Positions 40,402 through 49,700 of a stretch of DNA of 54,865 bases are shown here, piece after piece. The notes below the pieces were generated by a model. That model did not search any database, was not told the DNA's origin, and worked only from the letters and a program-made list of their open reading frames with translations. The stretch lies in the NCBI GenBank assembly GCA_963642145.1, contig CAVIFU010000006.1, forward strand, positions 1 through 54,865, given 5' to 3'. The position numbers were made by a program, and so were the translations under genes. Within the stretch, counting starts at the first letter, position 1. The number at the start of each line of letters is the position of its first letter. This DNA comes from Stercoripulliclostridium_A sp963642145. Its GTDB lineage: Bacteria; Bacillota; Clostridia; Christensenellales; DTU072.

Positions 40402-41973
40402 ATGAACAATTTCAAGGCAAAATGGAATAATTTTTCCAACAAACTATTCGGAACCACGCCGGGTGACGGCGATATACAAGCGTCGGAAGGTTGGGCGTAC
40501 AGTATATGCGGTTTCGGTCAAAACTTAATATGCACGGTAATCGGCAGTTACCTTACGATTTTTATGACGGACGCACTCGGCTTCGACCTCAACGCCAATA
40601 TCGGCGGAACGTCGGGCGTAGTCGCTGTAGCCATTTTGATGCTTGCCACTCGTTTGTACGACGCGTTCAACGACCCGATCATGGGCTCGGTAGTGGACAT
40701 GACGCGCACAAAGTGGGGCAAATGCCGCCCGTATCTCAAATGGATGGCAATACCTATCGCAATCATGACGGTATTGTGCTTCCTGCCGGTGTATAAGGCG
40801 AATTTAGGTAGCTTCATAGGCTTGTCCATCGTCTATATCATATGGAGTATGGTCTACACCGTAGCCGACGTTCCTTATTGGGGACTGTCCACCGCGATGA
40901 CGAATAACACCACCAAACGCGGCAACATGCTGACTATAGCGCGTCTTGCATGCACGCTCGGCGGAGGTATCGTTACGGTGTTCGTACCCATCATCACTTC
41001 TGCCGTTACCGCCAAATACAAGGTAGACGGATTGGTAGCCCCGGAGTACGCCACGCAAAACATGGAAACTTTGCGTTGGACATATTTTATAGTAGCCGTC
41101 GTGCTTGTAATTATGGCGTTACCGCTGTTCTTCGTCGGCTTTAAGCACACCAAAGAGCGTTGCGGAAGCATCGAAGGCAACGGTCAAAAACCGCCGTCGT
41201 TCGGGCACAACATCAAGTTGCTGTTCAAGAACAAAGAGCTCATGCTCATAGTCATATCCGGTATACTCGGATCGGCGAGGATGGTCTACACCTACACCGG
41301 CGGACTTTACTTCTGTAAGTACGCGCTTGCCGATGAGTCATATTACAGCGTGCTTACCATGCTGGTAATCCCGGGAGGATTGGTCGCGTCGGTGCTTTGC
41401 CCGTGGCTAACGAAGAAATTCAGCAAAAAGTGGACGTTTATCGGTTCTCACATCATCGGAGCTGTGGCAATGATCGTCATGTTCTTCATGTGGGACTTCA
41501 ATACGGCTTCCTTCCGTCCGGGCGGACTTGTCGTAAGTGTCATCTGCATGATATTTATCGGCATACCGCAGGGCATAAGCAACATAATGACTTACGCCAT
41601 GATAGGCGATACCGTAGACTATCTCGAGTGGAAGACCGGCGAACGAGCGGAAGGCATATGCTTTGCGATGCAAACGCTTATCAATAAGATAGGTATGGCA
41701 GTCGGCGCGTTTATCGGCGTATTGGCATACGGAATGTCCGGAATCAGTCCCACAAACCCTGCAGGCAGTATGACCACCGATGGCTTAAATAAGCTCTGGT
41801 TGATGTTGGTACTCTCGGGAGTAGTAAGCTTTGTAACTTGCATAATTCCTATTTTCTTCTATACTCTTACCGAGTCGCGTCAACGCGAGCTCGTTGCCGA
41901 GATAGAAGCGCGCAAGGCAAAAGTAGCCGCCGAGCAAGAAATCGTTGCGGACGCTGTACCGTCAGAAAACTAA
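40402..41973 (+). CDS. GPH-family sugar:cation symporter
   Basis: The 523-residue, 12-segment protein belongs to the glycoside-pentoside-hexuronide:cation symporters (MelB/XylP type). The diagnostic early motif RLYDAFNDPIMGSVVD with its acidic residues and the following TKWGKCRPYLKW are clear. The C terminus is a charged cytoplasmic tail. It is the last gene of the aminotransferase-aldolase unit and its ATG comes directly after the aldolase stop, so it probably imports the compound degraded there. AGGAG lies just upstream. The substrate is unknown; family members carry galactosides, glucuronides and xylosides. Confidence 0.92.
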   Translation: MNNFKAKWNNFSNKLFGTTPGDGDIQASEGWAYSICGFGQNLICTVIGSYLTIFMTDALGFDLNANIGGTSGVVAVAILMLATRLYDAFNDPIMGSVVDMTRTKWGKCRPYLKWMAIPIAIMTVLCFLPVYKANLGSFIGLSIVYIIWSMVYTVADVPYWGLSTAMTNNTTKRGNMLTIARLACTLGGGIVTVFVPIITSAVTAKYKVDGLVAPEYATQNMETLRWTYFIVAVVLVIMALPLFFVGFKHTKERCGSIEGNGQKPPSFGHNIKLLFKNKELMLIVISGILGSARMVYTYTGGLYFCKYALADESYYSVLTMLVIPGGLVASVLCPWLTKKFSKKWTFIGSHIIGAVAMIVMFFMWDFNTASFRPGGLVVSVICMIFIGIPQGISNIMTYAMIGDTVDYLEWKTGERAEGICFAMQTLINKIGMAVGAFIGVLAYGMSGISPTNPAGSMTTDGLNKLWLMLVLSGVVSFVTCIIPIFFYTLTESRQRELVAEIEARKAKVAAEQEIVADAVPSEN

Positions 41974-41979
41974 TAATAG

Positions 41980-42008
41980 GGGTACCTTAACGTGCTGTTA
42001 GGGTACCC
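41980..42008. other. Hairpin between the symporter and the RAYT-like gene
   Basis: GGGTACCTTAAC (41980-41991), loop GTGCT, GTTAGGGTACCC (41997-42008): a 12-base stem with one G-U pair. No T run follows; AAAAGCAAAAATTG comes next. It may be a weak terminator or a 5' leader structure of the next gene. Confidence 0.6.
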
Positions 42009-42049
42009 GAAAAGCAAAAATTGAACTTAGTCAAGGAGGTTAACAGACT

Positions 42050-43366
42050 ATGGCAAACGAACCCGAATCCAAGGGATGCTCGTGTAAAACTCCGCACGCG
42101 GTTATCCCCGTCACCACTCCGACAAACGTAGGCACCGTTACGGAAGCCAATGCGGTTGCCGTAGGATTTATCCACGGCAAGCCGAATCGTGCCGTTGTCA
42201 ACGCCGCGCCTATCGGCAGGCTTCCGTCGGATCAACGCAGAGCCGACTTACGCGTCAGCGCGTACAACACAACCAAACCCATATTCTATCGCGTGGCGGT
42301 AGACGGCAGACCCAATTGCGTGGTATTCCCAACCCCGGGCGCCAAAATGTACTATCTCAAATGCGTGCTGTCGTCGGTGGGATCTTTCCCGATAGACATC
42401 GTCGCATATTCCGTTATCAACAACAGGGCGTATTTTTTGATTGCGTCGTATGACCAAACGCCGGTAAGTTATCGCAGATTTTTCGATACGGTCAACGTGC
42501 TTTATGCCAAGTTCTTCAACGAGAACTTCCAAACGGCAGGTTTCGTATTCAAGAGCAGATTGCGCGTTAAACGCGTCAAGGACAACGCCGAGATTGCGGA
42601 GAGCATCGCCATTATCGAGAGCCAGCCTTACGCCAATTTCCTAACGCACAGTTGGGCATACCCTTATAGCTCCTATGGTAGGGTCAATCCCGACGGATCC
42701 ACTCTTGCGTGCAGAAACAGTTTATACGAGGCTATGGGCGTTGCCAAGGCAGAGCAACTCGTTGCGCATGCCTACAACGACGGCTTACGCACGATCCCCG
42801 CAGACTTCTTGAATTTGCCGGAGATAGACAAATTCCGCGCCACGATAGAGAACGTTCTCATCGATTACGGATGCTACACCAAGCGCGCCATTCCCAACGA
42901 CATCATGCCGAGGATCATCGCCGAGATCAACGAACGCGGCGGATTCAGTTATGACGCGATATGTTCGCGTCTTGCCATCACACGTTCGGACAAATACGTC
43001 ACGCTTGTCAAAGTAATAGCCGAGCTTGCCGTCAACATGCGCCAAACGTATGACGAGAGCGTATCCGCGCTTCAAGTTACGCCCGTAGGCAACGCGCTCA
43101 TGCGCGACACGATACTTTTGCTATCCGACAGACTCGGATACGGCATCGACCAAATATTCACAATGCTCGGATTCGCGTATTGTGGCATATCGGCAGGCAA
43201 AGTTGTCTATTTCAACGACGCCTTCCTTGTCGAGCTTATCCGCGACGTTGCCGATAAGCGTAATGTCAGTATCGAGTCCGTCATCAGGAAATTCGGCATC
43301 ATCAACACCTGTGAGGATCCGAACAGGGTTGCGACCGTAAGCGCCATGTGTTCGGTCAGGGAATAA
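42050..43366 (+). CDS. RAYT-like (Y1 transposase-fold) protein lacking the HUH motif
   Basis: The 438-residue protein starts at the ATG after AAGGAGG. Residues about 75-215 follow the REP-associated tyrosine transposase pattern: a first strand FYRVAVDGRPNCVVF, a helix, DIVAYSVINNRAYFLIA, then RRFFDTVNVLYAKFFNENFQTAGFVFKSR and a final YPYSSYGR. In active RAYTs the third strand carries NHVHL, whose two His bind metal; here it reads NNRAYFL (124-130), so both His are gone. A candidate catalytic Tyr remains only as part of SQPYANF. The C-terminal half contains helix-turn-helix-like stretches (FSYDAICSRLAITRS). It probably survives as a DNA-binding protein. Repeat B and palindrome copy 4 lie directly downstream. 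Confidence 0.72.
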   Translation: MANEPESKGCSCKTPHAVIPVTTPTNVGTVTEANAVAVGFIHGKPNRAVVNAAPIGRLPSDQRRADLRVSAYNTTKPIFYRVAVDGRPNCVVFPTPGAKMYYLKCVLSSVGSFPIDIVAYSVINNRAYFLIASYDQTPVSYRRFFDTVNVLYAKFFNENFQTAGFVFKSRLRVKRVKDNAEIAESIAIIESQPYANFLTHSWAYPYSSYGRVNPDGSTLACRNSLYEAMGVAKAEQLVAHAYNDGLRTIPADFLNLPEIDKFRATIENVLIDYGCYTKRAIPNDIMPRIIAEINERGGFSYDAICSRLAITRSDKYVTLVKVIAELAVNMRQTYDESVSALQVTPVGNALMRDTILLLSDRLGYGIDQIFTMLGFAYCGISAGKVVYFNDAFLVELIRDVADKRNVSIESVIRKFGIINTCEDPNRVATVSAMCSVRE

Positions 43367-43376
43367 GCATAATACG

Positions 43377-43445
43377 CTCTTAAACTTACGAACCGCGTAT
43401 AGCACTGATAATATACATCGCTAACGCGACGGTAAAGGATAATTT
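43377..43445 (+). repeat. Intergenic repeat B, copy 2
   Basis: The first 25 bases, beginning CTCTTAAACTTACGAACCGC, match 10611-10635 exactly. Then ATATACATCGC and TAAAGGATAAT match the remainder of copy 1. It lies 11 bases after the RAYT-like gene stop and 28 bases before palindrome copy 4. Confidence 0.75.
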
Positions 43446-43472
43446 AATTAGAAAAAACCAATATGTACTTTT

Positions 43473-43536
43473 TCGGCTCTGTAAGACTTTACGGAGCCGA
43501 TTTTCTTTTGTTTAATCGGTCCCCACCCGCCCGCCC
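43473..43536 (+). terminator. Terminator palindrome copy 4 plus GC-rich box
   Basis: TCGGCTCTGTAA and TTACGGAGCCGA pair around GACT (43473-43500), followed by TTTTCTTTT. The box GGTCCCCACCCGCCCGCCC lies at 43518-43536. The 343-base gap 43367-43709 holds repeat B, this element and a promoter-like region with CGCG-rich runs; no gene is seen. A short open frame at 43463-43687 is only a translation of the repeat. Confidence 0.85.
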
Positions 43537-43636
43537 TTATGCGGTTAATATTGAATTATTCGCTGTCGCGAGTACCGCGAGCGCATTTTTGCGCCCTTCC
43601 TACGATAAAAAGAAAGTAAAAACAGTTGCAAACTCA

Positions 43637-43665
43637 TTGTATTACGCGTGCGCGTATGTTAATAT
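43637..43665 (+). promoter_or_regulatory. Candidate promoter of the giant lipoprotein gene
   Basis: TTGTAT (43637-43642) and TAATAT (43660-43665) with a 17-base spacer. The -10 box is imperfect. Confidence 0.4.
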
Positions 43666-43709
43666 AAATGCGTATAAACGCGCGTGAGGCGCGCGCGTAA
43701 AGAGGTACT

Positions 43710-46700
43710 ATGCAAAAAAGACTTACATTGTTAGCAGTCGTGCTTGTTGTGATAGCGTTGTCGCTCGGCGTATTTACCGCCTGTTCGGCAGAAGCGAAGA
43801 TTGATCACATAGAGATTTTCGCGTCGCCCAAGACGTCGTATTATCTCGGCGAGGACTTGGATCTCACGGATTCGAGCATTCTCGTCGTATACGTTGACAA
43901 CAGCGAACGCAAGGTTAGCGTAACTTCGGACATGGTCTCCACGTTCAATCCGAACATTGTCGGCGACCAATACATCGTTATCGGTTACGAAGGCGCAACC
44001 GTGTCGTTCAAAGTCACGGTATCGCGTCCGCCGGTCCAGAACGTTTCGTTAGAGATTCCCGACGCCAACGTCAATTACATCGAGGGACAGCTTTTGAACC
44101 TCAAAGATTGCTACATGCACATCTACAATACCGACGGATCGAATATCGTCGTACCGATTGTAGAGGATATGTGTTCCGGGTACGATCGCAACAAACTCGG
44201 CGCGCAAGAGATAACCGTATCGTATGACCTCGACGGTACGACTTGCAAAGCCACATACAACGTTACCGTAGAGGAGCGCGAACTGAGCTCGATAGAGATC
44301 CGCAAGCTTCCCACCACGCTGAGTTACTTTTTGGGTGACGGCAGCGTCGATTTAACCGGCGGCGTACTTATACTCAACTACAACAGCGGATACAGTGACG
44401 ACGTAGACATGACGTCGGTTGACGGCGCCGTGCTTGACGGTTTGACGTATAGTTTTAACTCCGACAAGACGGGATCGACTCAAGTCACCCTTACGTACAA
44501 AGGATTCGCCACGGATTTTTCCGTAACGATAGTCAATCGTGACGTCAAGAGTTACGAACTTACAAATTACAACGATGCCTTCAAAGAGGAACATCCGCAG
44601 TACCAAGAAAAAGACCTCAACCTTGACGGCTTGGAGATAAGCGTAACATACACCAACGGCGGAACGGAGGTTATAACCTATCCGTCCGACAAGATCAAAT
44701 TCAGCGGTTACGACAAGAGCGTTGCCGGCGACCAACAAGTCAAGATAGAGTTCTATTACGGCACGGCGAAGCTGTCTACGGAAGGCATGATTACCGTTAA
44801 CGTCATCGCTAAAGCGATAAAAGATTTAGAGATGTATGAATGCTACGATATTTACCAAGATACCGCATTCGATATAGGAAAATGGTCGTACCGCATCGTC
44901 TATAACAACGGCACGTACGGCACGACGCAGCATCTCTCCGACAAAATGATCGAGTGGGATGGGGGAACCTCTGTCAATAAGTATTCCGTGCCCGGCAAGT
45001 ATTCTTGGCACATAGTACGTGACGACGGTCTTTTCCTTGATTACGTCTTTGAAGTAAAAGCCCTCCGCGTCACGGGAGTGGAGTTTGATATCGCAAACGG
45101 CAGAGATTTCTTGATTGCCAAACAAGGCGGCACGCCCGATTTTAGCGACGTCACGCTCAACGTAACCTACAATAACGGAGAAACCGTCAAAAACGTAGCG
45201 ATTACCGACGGAATGTTGGAATTCGTTGTGGATACAGAGGCTCTCGGCATAGTCAAAGCGACAAGCGCAATTTACAAAGACGCATACGAAACCGAGGGCT
45301 ACGCAATTCCTACCGACAAAATCCCCTCGGTCAAAGTCATTGAGCGTATCGCAAAGGTTGAGATCAAGTCCAGCCCCAAAACCGAGTATGTTATAGGGGA
45401 AGAATTCGAACTGTACGGTATGCGAGACGGCGTTGTCGTAGATTGTCTCGAGCTTAACGTATGGTATGAAGACGCCGTCACGGCAACCGTTGTCCGTGCC
45501 GATGAAAAAGTCTTTGGCAACGAGTGGACGCTTGTTTGGGAAAAGGAAGGGAAACAGATTGACGATGTTGCCACTTTCGAGGCTGTCGGCACTTACACGG
45601 TAAGTTTGGTTAACGACGGTTACGACGGCAAGGTTTCTCTGACGATAACGGTAACCAACAATCCGACGGGAATAAAAGGCATTTACAAAAAAATTTGGGA
45701 CGGAGACGCTTACGAGTACGAGTTTCGGGAGACTTTGGGCATAGTCGTAGAGGGTAATGCAATTAACCTTGACGATTACTACATCGCTCTTACATACGAA
45801 TCCGTCTCCGACGATTACTATGACGACGATGACTTCATTCAGATCACCTCCGGCATGTTAGACTATGAGTCGCGTGATTTCCAAACAGGCGACAGAGAAG
45901 TCAAGATATACTACCCGAGCAAAGAGGGTTTCTCATATTCGACCATAGTTTCGGTTATAAGCAAGAGCGCTCAGGGCGTCGAAGTCAAAACAGTGCCGGA
46001 TCGGTATTATTACGTAACTCGCAACAACATAACATTCGATTACACCGGCATGGTGCTGTGGCTACGCTACAATAACGGCACGTACGACGTCATAGACATA
46101 GAAAAAAGCGTCAATGAAGGCAAATTGCAGTTTGGCGGTATTTCCAATACCTTGGGCGAGCAAGACATAAGCATAACCTACAACAACGGCGAAGTATTCA
46201 CTTCGTCCGTCAAAATCGAAGTAATATCGTCTACCGTTCAACAAATGACGTGGACGAAAGGCGTAGCCTTGGCGAGTGTTCCCGGCGGTACGGTAATCGA
46301 CGAAAACACGATAGGGAACCTCTTTATAGAGTTCAGCGGTGGAACCGGCAGTGTGCGCGCGTCGGAAGCTAAAGTAGACGTAACGTACTCTAACGGCAAC
46401 AAGGACAACGAGGTTAGTTTCGGTGGGTACATCAAAAATATCACCGTTGAAGATTACGACAAAAACAGTTCCGGCATGCAAGCCGTCAAACTCGTGTATG
46501 ACAACGGCGACGGATCGAATGTATACCTTACCGTCAACGTAACGGTAGGCGGACGTCAAGTACAGTCCATAGAAGTTGAAGCCGTCGGTTCCGGCAACGC
46601 GTTCACGGTCATACAGGGCGGAGAAATCGACGTTCAAAATTACATCATAATAGTTACATTCAACGATGGCTCCAAGACAAAGGTGCCCATGAAGTCCGAA

Positions 46701-49700
46701 TATATCAACTATTCGCACACAAACGTCAACGGATACAAAAAGAACGACACGACCGAAGGTGCGCGCGACGTAACCGTCACATACACTTACGGCAACGAAA
46801 AGATTCAAAAATCGGTCACCAAGCAATTCGAGGTATTAGCCAAAAAACTGCTCAAAATAGACGTCAACGACATTCCCAAACGTTACTACATCGAGGGTGA
46901 GGAGTTCGATATAACGGGCGGTACCGTAGCGTTATACTACGATAACGGCACGGTTGAGATCAAGAATATGACGGATGCCGGGGATAGTGATTCTTCCGCC
47001 ACGTTCTATATCGACAAGAGCAATTTTAACAATTCCGAATTCAGCGGCACGACGAGGACCCAAAGGATAAACATTTCCTATAGATACGTAGGCGAAGTCA
47101 AAACAACAAGCTATGTAATCTACATGCGTGACCGCCGTAATGTCGAAGTCGAATATCCGAGCGACGATGACTATAACTATCGATTCACCTATGGCGATTG
47201 CGACAAGGCTCCGAGCATAAAAGTCATGGGTTACGAAGAGTACGGCGCGGCGGAGCGCGAGAAAGAGATTGCCGCGAGCGAATATACGATAGAGTACATT
47301 CCGCAGAGCATATGGCTTTCCGTCGGCAGGGAGTCCGGCGTCGATTACACCGCGTTCCCCAAGGACGCCGGCACGTATTGCATAGTTGTTTCGTACGTCG
47401 GTGACGGCATTCACAATAAGCTTAAAGACTCCGAGCGCACCATCGTCATCGACAAAAAGAAACTTTATTTCAGCGTTGTTAACGGGAAAAAGGTATACGG
47501 AGAGGAAACTCCCGAAGTGCTTATCCAAATAGGCTTGGAAAAAGGAGAATACTTAGACGATCCGCTTTCCGTATTTGTAAATGGTGACGAGCTAAACTCC
47601 GAGAGCTTCAATTCAAAATACGACGTCACATACGAAACCAAAGCATATCTTGCGGGCAAAGACGGCAAGAAGATCGCCCCCGCAGTTGTTCTCGATATGT
47701 TCGACATTTACTACGTCGCCCAAAATACAACCATCGTGGCGATAATGAACAATACCGCCGCGGCAGGCACATATAGCGTCGGCGTTCGCAACCAAATTGT
47801 CGGCAAAAATTATACCACGGAATTTATAAACGGAACCTTTACCGTCAAACAACGCGTAGTCGTCGTTAAACCCGAATCCGTATCGTACAACTATGGCGAT
47901 ATTGCCCCGAAGATTACGTTTACCACGGCAAGCAAAGAAGGCGATTCTGCCGGCGGTTTGTGCAATGGTGAAAGTCTCAAAGGCGCACTTGCCAAAGGAG
48001 ACCCGACAAATAGCAACGTCGGCGAGTACGACATCGCAATAGGCACTTTGAACTCGGAGAATCCCAATTACGAAATAGAGCTTGATGCAAACGGAGCCAA
48101 GGTAACAATACTTCCGCGCACATTGTACGTCAAGGCGGATAGCGCTATCAAGGTGTACGGAGAGGAAATCGGCAAGTTAGGCGTCGGTTACTACGCAGAC
48201 TCCGCTTGCTCCGACGAGCAGAACGCGTTCGCGTCGAATGATGACGCGACTAAGCTCGGTACCGTTACTTTCGAGTGGGAAAGCGAATCGGGTTGGACGA
48301 GCGGTCTTCCGGATGCGCGTACGCCCGTAGGCAAGTACAAAGTCAGGGTAGCCTTCGAGGAGGAGGTTCCCGCAAGCGCCAAGAACTATAAGATAAACTA
48401 TATAAACGGCGTCATAGAAATAACAGAGCGCCCCGTACTCGTTACCGCGGAAAAAGCGTCCAAGGTATACGGCGACGACGATCCCGAATTCAAATACACC
48501 GCGTCCGCCATATCCGGCAACGCCGCAAGCGGCTTACTCGAGGGAGACGCTTTTGAAGGCGCACTCGGCAGAGTAGCGGGCGAAAATTACGGCGATTACG
48601 CCATAACCGTAGGCACGTTGGGAAATGCCAATTACGCCATTACTTTCGTATCCGCCAAATTATCCGTTTTGCGCAAAGAATTGTACGTTAAGATAGATCA
48701 GGACGCGCTTACCAAGACATATGACGGCAAAAAACCGAGCATAGCAAGTTACAAGCTGCTTACCGAGAACGGCGAAGCTTACGCAGAGGTTTCCGAAGAA
48801 AAGGCGACCGAGGTGCGCGACTACATAACTTTGACGTTTGACAACGCAAGCAAGGACGTAGGCACCTACAAAGTGCGTTTGTCCGCCAACAACAATAATT
48901 ACTCCGTGTCATTTATCGACGGCGTCGAATACACCTACGTCATACAGAGTCGCAAAGTAACGATAACCGTCGCCGACTTTGTCAACCTCCCCGACGGAGA
49001 GGAGTACAAGAACGCTTACTATGAGTTCTCCGCGCACGTCAACGCAGAATACTTACAGCCGGTATACAACGAGGACGGCTCGCAGGCAACCGACGCGGAC
49101 AACAAGCCGTTATACGATGACGACAGCGTGACCTTGAGCTTATCGAGAGCCATGAACGCCGGCACTTACACCACGCGCGTACAGGATATTACCAACAAGA
49201 ATTACGAACTTTCCGACGACAGCCAAGAAGTGACGTTTACAATCAAACCGCGCACGATTTACGTTGTGGTGGCTTGTAATTCCCAAACCGAGGAATATAC
49301 CATCGAGCGCGAATTCAATAACCAGAGCGCCAATCTTACGGGCAAGGACTACACCTTAGAGAACGTATTGGACGGCGTCAAGGCTCCGAATTTCGCCTTA
49401 GGCATATATTCCGGCACCGAGATCGCTACGGCGAGGGACGTACGTTACGCAGACGACGGCGTCACGATAATCGGATACGACGTCAGAATAGCCGAAAACT
49501 CCGTAGATTCCAACTATGTCATCGCGTTAAAGCACGACTACAAGTACAAGATCGTACCGCGCAGCGTGCGAATAAGGATTAACGACAGGTATCTTTCCAA
49601 GACATATGACGGCGAGGCGCCGAATATAACCGCTGCCATGTTTGCGCCGGCGGAAGCGACAACCGGTTTCGACAACTCCACGGTGACGTTCGTATACGAG

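Noticed and set aside
43463..43687. Short plus-strand frame at 43463 and the similar minus-strand frame at 10832-11026
   Set aside because: They share a peptide only because both translate the palindrome plus GC-box repeat; there is no ribosome binding site.
46062..46826. 254-codon and several shorter minus-strand frames in the 44-54 kb region
   Set aside because: They are antisense to the uninterrupted giant frame, whose translation shows regular beta modules; their composition is that expected of complementary codons.
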